Part shown: positions 45,140-54,505 of the stretch, one piece after another
How the letters are laid out: each line of letters begins with the position of its first letter
Position numbering within the stretch: the first letter of the stretch is position 1
NCBI RefSeq assembly: GCF_000718025.1
Contig: NZ_JODS01000032.1
Span: forward strand, 51,434 to 115,433
DNA length: 64,000 bases
Reading direction: 5' to 3'
Source: Kitasatospora purpeofusca
GTDB lineage: Bacteria > Actinomycetota > Actinomycetes > Streptomycetales > Streptomycetaceae
Program-made: the position numbers and the translations under genes
The notes under the pieces: model-generated
Database searches by the model: none
What the model saw: the letters and a program-made list of their open reading frames with translations, nothing else
What the model was told of the DNA's origin: nothing

Positions 45140-45298
45140 ATGAGCACTGCCGCCGCACTCCCTGTCCTGAACCTTCTCGCCAACGAGAGCGAGGGGGGCA
45201 ACCACGACAGCCTCAACCCGTACCTGACGGGTGGCGCCGCGTTCTTCGTCCTTCTGCTGCTGCTCTTCGTGACCACCCGCTTCAACCGGGACCGCTGA
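45140..45298 (+). CDS. Small single-pass membrane protein
   Basis: A 52-residue protein from ATG 45140 (GAGAAGG upstream). One membrane helix at about 29-46 is followed by a basic end TTRFNRDR. It precedes nadD, as in related genomes. Function unknown. Confidence 0.72.
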   Translation: MSTAAALPVLNLLANESEGGNHDSLNPYLTGGAAFFVLLLLLFVTTRFNRDR

Positions 45299-45410
45299 CC
45301 CGGACGACGGTGGCCCGGCCGAGGGTGGCCCGGGGTGCGCAACCGCCCCCGGGACGCCCGGCACCCGGCCGTTCCCGCACCGTAACGGGCGTCGCGTAAG
45401 GTGTGGCGCC

Positions 45411-46043
45411 ATGGGAGAGCAGACCGGGAGTCCCGGTGTACCGGCGCCGGCGAAGCGTCGTCTCGGCGTCATGGGCGGCACCTTCGACCCGATCCACCAC
45501 GGGCACCTGGTCGCGGCCAGTGAGGTCGCCAGCGCGTTCCACCTGGACGAGGTGATCTTCGTCCCGACCGGGCAGCCCTGGCAGAAGAGCGACCGCGAGG
45601 TCACCCCGGCCGAGGACCGCTACCTGATGACGGTCATCGCCACCGCGGAGAACCCGCAGTTCTCGGTCAGTCGGATCGACATCGACCGCGAGGGGCCGAC
45701 CTACACCGTCGACACCCTGCGCGACCTGCGGGCGCTGCACCCGGACGCCGACCTCTTCTTCATCACCGGAGCCGACGCGCTCGCGCAGATCCTCTCCTGG
45801 CGCGACTCCGAGGAGCTCTTCTCGCTCGCCCACTTCATCGGCTGCACCCGGCCGGGCCACGTTCTGACCGACGCCGGGCTTCCGGTGGGCGGGGTCTCCC
45901 TGGTGGAGGTCCCGGCGCTGGCCATCTCCTCCACGGACTGCCGCGACCGGGTCGCCAAGGGGGAGCCGGTCTGGTACCTCGTCCCGGACGGCGTGGTCCG
46001 CTACATCGACAAGCGGGCGCTCTACGCGCCGCACCGGACCTGA
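45411..46043 (+). CDS. nadD: Nicotinate-nucleotide adenylyltransferase
   Basis: A 210-residue enzyme of NAD synthesis that adenylates nicotinate mononucleotide. The nucleotidyltransferase motif is GGTFDPIHHGHL and the second substrate motif ISSTDCRDR. Length is normal. It leads the conserved group nadD-LytR_C-rsfS-phosphatase. Confidence 0.95.
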   Translation: MGEQTGSPGVPAPAKRRLGVMGGTFDPIHHGHLVAASEVASAFHLDEVIFVPTGQPWQKSDREVTPAEDRYLMTVIATAENPQFSVSRIDIDREGPTYTVDTLRDLRALHPDADLFFITGADALAQILSWRDSEELFSLAHFIGCTRPGHVLTDAGLPVGGVSLVEVPALAISSTDCRDRVAKGEPVWYLVPDGVVRYIDKRALYAPHRT

Positions 46044-46061
46044 TCCCGGAGGGGCCGACGG

Positions 46062-48044
46062 ATGAGCGAGCGCAGGGGACCGCAGGGGCAGCAGCCCGGG
46101 CAGCCGGACGACTGGTCGACCGGGCAGTACCCGCCGTACCAGCAGCAGGGCGGCTACGAGCAGCAGCAGTACGACCAGTACGAGCAGCAGCCGGGGATCT
46201 ACGAGCCGTCGGGGCAGTACGAGTCGTCCGGGCAGCACGACCCGTCGGGTCGGTACGAGCAGCCCGGGCAGCACCAGCAGTACGACCAGTACGGGCAGCC
46301 GGTGCCCTCCGCGCCCTACGGGCAGGGCCAGTACGGCTACCAGGACCAGTACCAGCAGCAGGGCTACCAGCAGGGTTACGGCCAGGGCTACGAGCAGGGC
46401 TACGAACAGCCGCTGGAGCAGCCCGGCCAGTACGGGCAGCAGCCTGCCCACGGGTACCAGCAGCAGGGCGGCTACGGCTACCAGGACCAGTACCAGCAGC
46501 AGGGCTACCAGCCGTACGAGCAGCCGCAGGCACCCGCGCAGCAGCAGTCGCAGCCGCAGGCGCAGTCCCAGGGGCGGGCCGAGTCGCAGTCCCCGGCGCA
46601 GGCGTACACGACCGCCCCGATGCCGGCCGTCGTCGAGCCGGAGCCGGCCGCGCCCGCCGCCCCGGCGACCCCGCGCGGCCGGGTGCCGCGTCCCGCCGCC
46701 GCCGAGCCGACCGCCCCCGCCCGCCCCGAACCGCCGTCCGAGCAGGTCGGCGGCTCCCGCGCGACCCGGTCCAGGACCGCCGGCGGCTCCGAGGACAACT
46801 ACGCCACCGGTGAGTTCACCTTCGTCGACGAGGAGGAGGCGGAGTCCGAGGACGTCATCGACTGGCTCAAGTTCGCCGAGTCCCGCAGCGAGGTGCGCGC
46901 CGAGCGCCGCCGCAAGCTCCGCAACCGGCTGATCGGCCTGGTCGCGGTGGCCGCGGTCGCCGGTGCCGGCGCCGGGGGCTACCTCTGGTTCACCCGCGAC
47001 AAGGGCGACTCCGCGACCGCCGCCGCCGGACCGCGCCAGGTCAACGTCGTCCACCTGCGCGACCTCCAGGGCAAGGTCTCCAGCGCGCTGCTGGTCAACG
47101 ACAGCGCCGGCAAGAAGGGCACCGTGCTGCTCCTGCCGGACACCCTGCGGCTGCCCGGCCCCGGCGACCCGCCGGTCACCACCGTCGGCCAGGCCATGGA
47201 CTCCCTCGGCGCCTCCGGCACCCGGGACGGCCTCACCACCGTGCTCGGCGCCCCCGTCGCCGGCACCTGGCGGCTCGACACCCCCTACCTGGAACTGCTG
47301 GTCACCCAGCTCGGCGGCGTCCGGGTGGACACCGACGCCGAGGTCCACGAGGGCGGCCGGCCCGACGGCAAGGTGCTCGCCGCCGCCGGCAAGAACACCC
47401 TGCTCGGCGGGAAGGCCGCGGTCGGCTACGCCACCCTCCAGAACGCCGGCGAGAGCCGCGACGTCCAGCTCGCCCGCTTCGGCCAGGTGATGGACGCGGT
47501 GGTGCGCACGATGCCGGTCGTGTTCAAGGACGCCAAGGACGACGTGCACCGGATGAACGCGGTGCTCGACCCCTCGCTGCCCGAGGACGCGCTCGCCGGA
47601 GTGCTCGCCCAGCTCGCCCAGCAGTCGAAGGACGGGCACTTCGGCACCGCCACGCTGACCGTCAAGCCGGACGGCTCGCTGGACGAGGCCACCGCCGGCA
47701 AGCAGGTCAAGGAGGTGCTCGGCGGCACCGTGAAGTCCGCGACCAGCACCGACGCGCCCGCCCGGGTCTCCGTCCAGGACGCCTCCGGCAACGACCTGGC
47801 GGCGCCCGCCGCCCAGGTCCAGGTGGTCAACGCGGGCCTCACCTTCGTCCCCGGCGGGGCCAAGACCGCGCCGCAGGCCGCCAGTGAGATCCGCTACACC
47901 GACGACGCGCGGCAGGCCGCCGCGAAGTCCCTGGCGACCAGCCTCAACCTGCCGGAGACGGCGGTGAAGAAGGTCGCCGACGCGCAGAACGCCGACCTGG
48001 TCGTGGTGCTCGGCAAGGACTACGCGCCGCCGAAGGCCCCGTAG
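46062..48044 (+). CDS. LytR_C-domain membrane protein with Gln/Tyr-rich N-terminus
   Basis: A 660-residue protein. Residues 1-190 are a low-complexity Gln/Tyr/Gly region. A Pro/Ala segment and an acidic stretch (about 250-275) lead to a single membrane helix at about 288-308. The extracytoplasmic part starts with an LCP-like domain (LLLPDTLRLPGPGDPPVTTVGQA, LVTQLGGVRVDTDAEV), lacking most of the polar catalytic residues I would expect, and ends with a LytR_C domain (VQVVNAGLT ... ADLVVVLG). It probably binds wall polymers. GGAGGGG precedes ATG 46062; it lies between nadD and rsfS. Confidence 0.85.
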   Translation: MSERRGPQGQQPGQPDDWSTGQYPPYQQQGGYEQQQYDQYEQQPGIYEPSGQYESSGQHDPSGRYEQPGQHQQYDQYGQPVPSAPYGQGQYGYQDQYQQQGYQQGYGQGYEQGYEQPLEQPGQYGQQPAHGYQQQGGYGYQDQYQQQGYQPYEQPQAPAQQQSQPQAQSQGRAESQSPAQAYTTAPMPAVVEPEPAAPAAPATPRGRVPRPAAAEPTAPARPEPPSEQVGGSRATRSRTAGGSEDNYATGEFTFVDEEEAESEDVIDWLKFAESRSEVRAERRRKLRNRLIGLVAVAAVAGAGAGGYLWFTRDKGDSATAAAGPRQVNVVHLRDLQGKVSSALLVNDSAGKKGTVLLLPDTLRLPGPGDPPVTTVGQAMDSLGASGTRDGLTTVLGAPVAGTWRLDTPYLELLVTQLGGVRVDTDAEVHEGGRPDGKVLAAAGKNTLLGGKAAVGYATLQNAGESRDVQLARFGQVMDAVVRTMPVVFKDAKDDVHRMNAVLDPSLPEDALAGVLAQLAQQSKDGHFGTATLTVKPDGSLDEATAGKQVKEVLGGTVKSATSTDAPARVSVQDASGNDLAAPAAQVQVVNAGLTFVPGGAKTAPQAASEIRYTDDARQAAAKSLATSLNLPETAVKKVADAQNADLVVVLGKDYAPPKAP

Positions 48045-48218
48045 CCCCGCCGCCGGACGGGGCGCCCGCACGCCTGTGCGATCCGCGCCCCGTCGGCCCC
48101 CGGCCCGGCCGGTCCCGGAAAACGGTTCCGGGGCCGCCGGGGCGGCGTGAGATCCTGGAAGGCGATCCCCGCGCCCCGTGCGCCGGGCGACCCCAAGCAG
48201 CCGAGCCGGAAGTACATC

Positions 48219-48689
48219 GTGACCGCCACTGAGCACAGCCAGGAACTCATCAACGTCGCCGCCCAGGCGGCGGCCGACAAGCTGGCCCACAACATCGTCG
48301 CGTTCGACGTCAGCGAGGTGCTGTCGATCACCGACGCCTTCCTGATCGCCTCCGCGAGCAACGACCGCCAGGTCCGTTCCATCGCCGAGGAGATCGAGGA
48401 CCAGCTGCGCGAGAAGCTGGACATCAAGCCGGTGCGCCGCGAGGGCGAGCGCGAGGGCCGCTGGGTCCTGCTCGACTACCTCGACATCGTCGTGCACGTC
48501 CAGCACTCCGAGGAGCGCTCCTTCTACTCGCTGGACCGCCTCTGGAAGGACTGCCCCGAGCTGCCGCTGCCGGAGGACGCCATCGCCTCCCGCAACCGCC
48601 CGGACGCCCACACCGACGCGGCCGGCAACGCCCTGGCCCCGGCCGAGCAGGCCCCGGCGGACGACTTCGGCGCCGAGGACTACAGCTGA
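48219..48689 (+). CDS. rsfS: Ribosomal silencing factor RsfS
   Basis: A 156-residue DUF143 protein that binds L14 and blocks subunit joining. Diagnostic segments are DVSEVLSITDAFLIASASNDRQV and VLLDYLDIVVHVQHSEERSFYSLDRLW. GTG 48219 is chosen because the family sequence starts at TATEHSQELI; the longer frame from 48147 is GC shadow. The C-terminal 35 residues are disordered. Its stop overlaps the apparent CTG start of the next gene. Confidence 0.93.
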   Translation: MTATEHSQELINVAAQAAADKLAHNIVAFDVSEVLSITDAFLIASASNDRQVRSIAEEIEDQLREKLDIKPVRREGEREGRWVLLDYLDIVVHVQHSEERSFYSLDRLWKDCPELPLPEDAIASRNRPDAHTDAAGNALAPAEQAPADDFGAEDYS

Positions 48690-49333
48690 GCCGGGAGGCG
48701 CGAGGTCCGCGCATCGTCCTCTGGCGACACGGCCAGACCTCCTGGAACCTCGAATCGCGCTTCCAGGGCACCACGGACATCGAGCTGACCGAGGAGGGCG
48801 TGCTGCAGGCGCGGCGCGCCGCCCGGATGCTCTCCGGCCTGCGTCCGGACCTGCTGGTCTCCTCCGACCTCTCGCGGGCCCGCCGCACCGCCGACGAGCT
48901 GGCCGAGGTGACCGGCCTGGACGTGCAGCACCACGAGGGCCTGCGCGAGACCTATGCCGGTTCCTGGCAGGGGCTGACCAACGCGGAGATCCGCGCGCGC
49001 TTCCCGGGGGAGTTCGCGGCCTGGTCGCAGGGCGAACCCGTCCGGCGCGGCGGCGGCGAGCTCGCCACCGAGGTCGCGGACCGCGCGGTGCCGGTGGTGC
49101 TCGACGCGGTCGGCAAGCTGCCCGAGAACGGCACCCTGGTGGTGGTCAGCCACGGCGGCACCATCCGCACCGTGCTGGGGCGGATGCTCGGCCTGGAGCC
49201 GGAGCTGTGGGAGTGCTTCGGCGGGCTCTCGAACTGCTGCTGGTCCGTGCTGGGCCTCGGCACGCGGGGCTGGCGGCTGCTGGAGCACAACGCCGGCACC
49301 CTGCCGCAGCCGGTCATCGGCGACGACACCTGA
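48686..49333 (+). CDS. Histidine phosphatase (phosphoglycerate mutase-like), apparent CTG start
   Basis: The frame encodes a 215-residue histidine phosphatase if started at CTG 48686. The catalytic motif RIVLWRHGQTSWN lies at residues about 9-21, and the second histidine is in VVVSHGGTIRT. The first ATG/GTG/TTG in frame is the GTG at 48800, which would remove the catalytic RHG, so it cannot be the real start. CTG 48686 overlaps the rsfS stop as CTGA, parallel to the usual ATGA coupling. No other initiator lies nearby upstream. The rsfS-phosphatase pair is conserved in actinobacteria. Confidence 0.85.
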   Translation: MSREARGPRIVLWRHGQTSWNLESRFQGTTDIELTEEGVLQARRAARMLSGLRPDLLVSSDLSRARRTADELAEVTGLDVQHHEGLRETYAGSWQGLTNAEIRARFPGEFAAWSQGEPVRRGGGELATEVADRAVPVVLDAVGKLPENGTLVVVSHGGTIRTVLGRMLGLEPELWECFGGLSNCCWSVLGLGTRGWRLLEHNAGTLPQPVIGDDT

Positions 49334-49338
49334 GCGGT

Positions 49339-49364
49339 CCGGACACCGTCCGGACGGTGTCCGG
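49339..49364 (+). terminator. Palindromic terminator after the phosphatase gene
   Basis: CCGGACACCG-TCCGGA-CGGTGTCCGG, a perfect 26-bp palindrome that folds as a 10-bp stem, five bases after the stop. Confidence 0.65.
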
Positions 49365-49466
49365 GTGGTGCCCGGGCACGGTCGGGACGGTGTCCGGGCG
49401 ATGTCCGCGGCGGTGTGCCCGGTGAGGGCGCGGAACGGGTGCGGAGCGGGGCCGGGAAGGGCGGAT

Positions 49467-49496
49467 TTCGCAGTTCCGGGTCCGACCGGTTAGAGT
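49467..49496 (+). promoter_or_regulatory. Promoter of the tandem tRNA-Ala genes
   Basis: TTCGCA (49467-49472) and TAGAGT (49491-49496) with 18-base spacing, 60 bases before the first tRNA. Confidence 0.5.
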
Positions 49497-49556
49497 TTTC
49501 CTCGTTCGCACGGAGGGAACGCGGCCCGGAAGGGAAGCGGGAGATCCGGACGACGA

Positions 49557-49629
<73 letters not shown>

Positions 49630-49671
49630 CTCCGCACCCGGAGTGTTCCCTCAGGAGACTTTGTGTGTCGC

Positions 49672-49744
<73 letters not shown>

Positions 49745-49754
49745 CAGACGAACG

Positions 49755-49784
49755 GAAGGCCGTCACCCTCGGGTGGCGGCCTTC
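49755..49784 (+). terminator. Terminator after tRNA-Ala copies 1-2
   Basis: Stem 49755-49768 with 49771-49784, 14 pairs with one G-T wobble (GAAGGCCGTCACCC). It is homologous to the hairpin after copy 3, including the trailing TTCCCGGGGC. Confidence 0.75.
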
Positions 49785-49874
49785 GGTCGTTCCCGGGGCG
49801 GTCGCGGCCGGTGGGTTCGGTTCAGGTGGCGGGCTCTGTTGAGCTGGTGGGCTCTGTTCAGGTAGGGGCCCGGC

Positions 49875-50858
49875 TCAGCCGACCGGCCCGGTGAACCGGT
49901 GGCCGCACGGGGCGGTCCAGCCGCCCGGAGGCAGCGTCGACAGCCGCTCGGCCCGGGCACGGTCCTCGGGCCCGTCCGGCGTGTAGACCGCCACGTACGC
50001 CTCCGGCACCCCCGGGATCGTCAGGTACGTCGCGTTCAGCCGCATCACCCCCACCTGCGGATGCCGGAACACCTTCAGCGCCGTCCGCCGCGTCGACACC
50101 TCCTGCCGGGCCCACAGCTCCCGGAACTCGGCGCTCGCCCGCAGCAGCGACCGCACGTACTCCTCCCAGAGCGGCTCCCCGACGTGCTTGCCGTACGCGC
50201 CGCGCAGCACCGCGACCATCTGCGGCAGCTGCTCGGCCCGGTTCAGGAAGGGATTGCAGCACTCCGGGCTGGTGACCGTGCACCAGAGGCTGTTGAACCA
50301 GCCGTCGCCCGTGCGGGGCCGACTCGTGGCGAACAGCGCCTCGTAGGCGGTGTTCCAGGCCAGGACGTCGAACCGGCTGTTGGAGACGGCGGCCGGCAGG
50401 GGTGCCAGCGCGTCCAGGATCACCTGGGTCGACGGGTCCAGCACCGGCGGGTCCGGGTGCGCCGACGGGCGGACCGCCACCCCGGCCAGCCGGAACAGGT
50501 GCTCGCGCCCGGTCGCGTCCAGCAGCAGCACCCTGGCCACCGCCGTCAGCACCTGCGCGCTGGCGTTGATCGGACGTCCCTGTTCCAACCACGTGTACCA
50601 AGTAACCCCGACGCCGGCGAGCTGGGCGACCTCCTCGCGGCGCAGCCCCGGGGTGCGGCGGCGCAGGCCGGGCGGCAGGCCGACGTCCTCGGGGGAGACC
50701 CGGGCGCGGCAGGCGCGCAGGTACTCGGCCAGCTCGGTGCGGCGCCGGTCGCGTCCGGTGCGGCCTTCGTGCCGGGCGGCGCGGGTGGCGGGGGCTTTGG
50801 GGACGACGGGGGCGGGCTCGACGGTGCCGGGGGTGTCCACGACGGTCATACCCGCCAT
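49875..50858 (-). CDS. HTH regulator with MmyB-like ligand-binding domain
   Basis: A 327-residue regulator. The HTH covers about residues 40-100 (ELAEYLRACRARVSPEDVGL ... TPGLRREEVAQLAGVGVTWYTWLEQGR). The C-terminal 200 residues resemble the MmyB ligand-binding domain (NSRFDVLAWNTAYEALF). ATG 50858 and ATG 50849 are both possible. It is divergent from an MFS exporter gene with paired repeats in the 93-base gap, the usual layout for a local repressor/sensor of the exporter's substrate. Confidence 0.85.
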   Translation of the reverse strand: MAGMTVVDTPGTVEPAPVVPKAPATRAARHEGRTGRDRRRTELAEYLRACRARVSPEDVGLPPGLRRRTPGLRREEVAQLAGVGVTWYTWLEQGRPINASAQVLTAVARVLLLDATGREHLFRLAGVAVRPSAHPDPPVLDPSTQVILDALAPLPAAVSNSRFDVLAWNTAYEALFATSRPRTGDGWFNSLWCTVTSPECCNPFLNRAEQLPQMVAVLRGAYGKHVGEPLWEEYVRSLLRASAEFRELWARQEVSTRRTALKVFRHPQVGVMRLNATYLTIPGVPEAYVAVYTPDGPEDRARAERLSTLPPGGWTAPCGHRFTGPVG

Positions 50859-50895
50859 GGTGCCGCAGCCCGGTGGGGCGCAACAGGTGCTGCCA

Positions 50896-50937
50896 GTACC
50901 AGGATCCGCAGGCTCTAACCACTGGTACCAGGATCCG
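50896..50937. promoter_or_regulatory. Paired operator-like repeats between regulator and exporter
   Basis: The 13-mer GTACCAGGATCCG occurs at 50896-50908 and 50925-50937, 29 bases apart. The second copy lies in a perfect palindrome CTGGTACCAG (50923-50932). It probably binds the HTH regulator and lies just before the exporter start. Confidence 0.65.
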
Positions 50938-50951
50938 GCGAGGCTCGGTCC

Positions 50952-52457
50952 ATGACCGATCTCCAGACCCGACGCGGCCCGGTCCGGACCGCCCCGCCGA
51001 CCGGCGCGGCCGGTGCAGGGACCGGCACGGCCGCTGCCGCCAGGCCCGGACCGCTGCTCGCGCTCGTCCTCGGCGGCCAGTTCATGGCCGTGCTCGACAC
51101 CGCCATCGTCAACGTCGCCGTGCCGACCATCCGCACCGACCTGCACGCCTCCGGCGCGGCCCTCCAGTTCGTGGTGGCCGGCTACACCATCGCCTACGCC
51201 GTGCTGCTCATCACCGGCGCCCGGCTCGGTGCCCGGTACGGCTACAGCCGGCTCTTCCAGTCCGGCCTGGCCGCCTTCACCGCCGCCTCGCTGGCCTGCG
51301 GGCTCGCCCCCGCCACCGGCTGGCTGATCGGCTTCCGGCTGCTCCAGGGCGCCGGGGCGGCCCTGATGGTCCCCCAGGTGATGAGCATCATCCAGCGGAC
51401 CTTCACCGGCCGGGCCCGGCTCCGGGCCCTGGGCCTCTACTCTGCCGTGCTCGCCGGTGGAATCGCCGCCGGCCAGGTGCTCGGCGGCCTGCTGGTCAGC
51501 GCGGACCTGTTCGGCTCCGGCTGGCGCCCGGTCTTCCTGGTGAACCTGCCGATCGGCCTGGTGCTGCTCGCCGCCGGGGCCCGGCTGCTGCCCGACCTGC
51601 CCGGTGACCGGGAGCGCGGCTTCGACCTGCCCGGCCTGCTGGTGCTCGGTGCCGCCCTCGGGCTGCTGGTGGTCCCGCTGGTGCTCGGCCACGAGCTCGG
51701 CTGGCCGCTCTGGGGCTGGGCCATGCTCGGCGCGAGCGCGCTGATGTTCGCCCTGTTCGCGGTCGTCGAGCGGCGGATCGCGCGGCGCGGCGGACAGCCG
51801 CTGATCAACGGACGCGTCCTCGGAGCGGCCGGTCTGCTGCCGGCCGTCGGCGCGGTGTTCCTGATCATGCTGGCCTTCGCGGGCTTCATGTTCTCCTTCG
51901 CCCTGCACCAGCAGACCGGGCTCGGGCAGAGCGCCCTGCGGGCCGGGCTCTGCTCCGCCCCGATCGCGGTCGGCTTCGGCGTCGCCAGCCTGTACTGGCA
52001 GCGGCTGCCCCGGCGCCTGCACGGCGTCCTGCCGCCGCTCGGCACCGGACTGCTCGCCGTCGGCTACCTGGTGCTCGGCCGGATGCTGGGCGACGGGTCC
52101 GGGGTCGGCGCGGCGCCGCTGCTGCTGACCGCCGTCCTCGGGCTGCTCGCGGGCTTCGCCTACGCGCCGCTGTTCGGCCGGGCGCTCGCCCGGGTGGCGC
52201 CCGCCGACGCGGCGGACGCCAGCGGGCTGGTGGTCACCGCCGTCCAGCTCGGCCAGGTGGTCGGGATCGCGCTGCTCGGCTCGGTGTTCCTCGGCGCGGT
52301 CCACCTGCCGGTGTCCGCCCGGGGGTCGGGGCACGCGCTGCTGGTGACCACGGTCGCGATCGGCGGGGTCGTCGCGCTCGCCGCCGGCTTCGCCGCCCGG
52401 GCGGGGCGGGCGGACAGGCGGGAGGGGCGTCGGGAGGAGCATCGGGAGGAGGGTTAG
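50952..52457 (+). CDS. MFS drug exporter, DHA2 (14-helix) family
   Basis: A 501-residue transporter with about 14 membrane helices. The DHA2 motif LDTAIVNVAVPTI is in helix 1 and the MFS motif A segment GARLGARYGYSRLFQSG follows helix 2. It should export drugs or metabolites by proton antiport. It is adjacent and divergent to an HTH regulator. The unit lies between identical tRNA genes and may be a local acquisition. Confidence 0.92.
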   Translation: MTDLQTRRGPVRTAPPTGAAGAGTGTAAAARPGPLLALVLGGQFMAVLDTAIVNVAVPTIRTDLHASGAALQFVVAGYTIAYAVLLITGARLGARYGYSRLFQSGLAAFTAASLACGLAPATGWLIGFRLLQGAGAALMVPQVMSIIQRTFTGRARLRALGLYSAVLAGGIAAGQVLGGLLVSADLFGSGWRPVFLVNLPIGLVLLAAGARLLPDLPGDRERGFDLPGLLVLGAALGLLVVPLVLGHELGWPLWGWAMLGASALMFALFAVVERRIARRGGQPLINGRVLGAAGLLPAVGAVFLIMLAFAGFMFSFALHQQTGLGQSALRAGLCSAPIAVGFGVASLYWQRLPRRLHGVLPPLGTGLLAVGYLVLGRMLGDGSGVGAAPLLLTAVLGLLAGFAYAPLFGRALARVAPADAADASGLVVTAVQLGQVVGIALLGSVFLGAVHLPVSARGSGHALLVTTVAIGGVVALAAGFAARAGRADRREGRREEHREEG

Positions 52458-52609
52458 GGCGGGCGTCCGTGCGGGGATCGGGCCGCGGTCGCGCCGGCGT
52501 CCGCGCGGGCCCTGCGGGAACGGATTCGTGGAGCACCCCCCGGACCGTGTAAAGTAAGTGATGTCGCCGAGGGAAACGGAACGAAACCCCCGGTGACATC
52601 GCAGGTCGA

Positions 52610-52682
<73 letters not shown>

Positions 52683-52690
52683 CAGGAATC

Positions 52691-52724
52691 GAAGGCCGTC
52701 TCCCGGAAACGGGGGGCGGCCTTC
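52691..52724 (+). terminator. Terminator after tRNA-Ala copy 3
   Basis: Stem 52691-52705 with 52710-52724, 15 pairs including two G-T wobbles, tetraloop GAAA. Related to the hairpin at 49755. Confidence 0.75.
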
Positions 52725-52921
52725 GGCGTTCCCGGGGCACAGTCGAGGTCTCGGGGCTTCGGGGCTTCGGGGCCTCGGGGCCGGTTCGACGTCGGCGAAC
52801 CGGTGCGCGGCCGGTGCGGCGGCCCGGGCGCGGCCGTGCGGCGGCCGGTGCACGACCGTGCGGCGACCGGTTTCGGTGACCCCCCGACGACGGCCCCCGG
52901 CGGACCGCTACCGTCGGAGCC

Positions 52922-54400
52922 ATGGCCGATCTGGAGCGCAGGCGCAACGAGGAACTGGCCCGGATACTCCACCAGCTCGGCTGGAGCCCGGAGCGGCTCG
53001 CCCGCGAGCTCAACCTCACCCTCCCGGCCCGGCTCGCGATCAGCTCCACCGCCCCCTACAAGTGGCGGGACCGGGGCATGGTCCCGCGCAGCCCCCACGA
53101 CCAGGCCGTCTGCGAGGTGTTCAGCCGCACCCTCGGCATCGCCGTCACCTACGAGCAGCTCTGGGGCCGGATGGGCGGCCACCGCGGCGCCAAGATCCTC
53201 TCCCCGCGCCTGCTGACCGACCCGTGGACGGCCGACACCGCCCAGACCGCGCTGCGCGAGACCGCCGCCGACGCCGGGCCCGTCCGCCTCACCGACCTCT
53301 TCCGGGGCGCCGACCTCGCCGAGGCCGCCCGTCGGCTCACCACCCCGCCCCCGGCCCTCGGTGGCGACGGCGCGCTGCGCGTCGACCCCGCGCTGGTCGG
53401 CGAGCTCGCGGCCTCCCACCGCAGCAAGCAGCGGCTGGAACGGTCCTGCGGCGGCGGACTCGTCCTCGGCCCCGCCCGCGCCGAACTGGCCATGGTCACC
53501 AAGCTGTTGGAGCTCGGAGCCTACGACGAGCCGCTCGGCCGGGCGCTGTACGGCGCGGCCGGCCGGCTCGCCCGCCTCGCCGCCTGGGCCGCGTACGACC
53601 TCGGCCACGACGCCACCGCCCAGCGGGCGTTCGCGGCGGCGCTGCGCGCCGCCCACCTCAGCGGTGAGCGGCGGGCCGGGGTGGCCGTGCTCGGCGGCCT
53701 CGTCGTGCTGGCCACCGGGAGCGCGGGCGGGCGGGGGCTGGACGCGGTCACGGTGCTGGCGGAGGCGGTCGCGGCGGCCGGCGACGCGCTCGGCCCGGCC
53801 GACCGGGCGCTGCAGCTCGGCCGGATCGCCCGCGCGCACGGACGGCGCGGGGACGCCGCCGGGCTGGCGGAGGCGGCGGAGCGGGCGTTCGCGGAGCTGG
53901 ACGGGGAGGTTCACGGGGCCGTCGGCGGGGAGGCGCGGGCTGACCTTGCCGGGATGGTGGGGGAGGGGCACCTGTTCCTCGGCGAGCACCGGCGGGCCCA
54001 GGAACTGCTGATCGAGGCGGTGGCGGCGCTCGGCCCGGGGCGGGCCAGGGCGCGGGCGCTGCTGATGGTGCGGCTGGCCGAGTCGCAGCGGCTGGCCGGT
54101 GCCGCCGCCGAGGCGGTGCGGACGGCGGACCGGGCGCGGGCGCTCGCCGCCGGGATGCAGTCGGAGCGGGTGGCGCGGGCGCTGCGCGGGATCGACGCGG
54201 CGTTCCGCTCGGCAGAATCGGCAGAATCGGCGGAGTCGGCGGAGTGGGCGGAGTCGGCGGTGCCCGGGTCGTCGGTGTGGCTGTCGGTGCCGGGGGAGTC
54301 GGGGTCGGGGTCGGGGGAGCCGGGGGCGGCGGTGGTCGTGGCGACGGTCGCCGGGCCGGGCGGTGCCGCGGTGGAGGTGCCGGCGGGGACCGGCGCCTGA
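52922..54400 (+). CDS. Putative regulator with N-terminal HTH-like region and helical-repeat domain
   Basis: A 492-residue protein. The first 75 residues (LARILHQLGWSPERLARELN and PYKWRDRGMVPRSPHDQAVCEVFSRTLG) look like a DNA-binding helical domain seen in streptomycete TPR regulators. Residues 190-440 are Ala/Leu-rich helical repeats. Near residue 420 there is a short Ala-Glu-Ser triplet repeat, and the C-terminal 70 residues are disordered. Target unknown. Confidence 0.68.
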   Translation: MADLERRRNEELARILHQLGWSPERLARELNLTLPARLAISSTAPYKWRDRGMVPRSPHDQAVCEVFSRTLGIAVTYEQLWGRMGGHRGAKILSPRLLTDPWTADTAQTALRETAADAGPVRLTDLFRGADLAEAARRLTTPPPALGGDGALRVDPALVGELAASHRSKQRLERSCGGGLVLGPARAELAMVTKLLELGAYDEPLGRALYGAAGRLARLAAWAAYDLGHDATAQRAFAAALRAAHLSGERRAGVAVLGGLVVLATGSAGGRGLDAVTVLAEAVAAAGDALGPADRALQLGRIARAHGRRGDAAGLAEAAERAFAELDGEVHGAVGGEARADLAGMVGEGHLFLGEHRRAQELLIEAVAALGPGRARARALLMVRLAESQRLAGAAAEAVRTADRARALAAGMQSERVARALRGIDAAFRSAESAESAESAEWAESAVPGSSVWLSVPGESGSGSGEPGAAVVVATVAGPGGAAVEVPAGTGA

Positions 54401-54457
54401 CGGGCGCGCCCGTGGTCTCCCCCGGAGGCGCCCGACCCCTTGCGGTACCCTGAGCCC

Positions 54458-54496
54458 ATGCGAACCGCGCGCCTGCTCCTTAGTCGGCCGCGCTGA
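54458..54496 (+). CDS. leuL: Leader peptide of the leuS attenuator
   Basis: A 12-codon ORF, MRTARLLLSRPR, with three consecutive Leu codons (CTG CTC CTT at 54473-54481). It stands 185 bases before leuS and is followed by a stem and a T-run terminator. Ribosome stalling at the Leu codons when charged tRNA-Leu is scarce would favour read-through into leuS. The symbol is by analogy. Confidence 0.65.
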   Translation: MRTARLLLSRPR

Positions 54497-54505
54497 CCAG
54501 GACCG

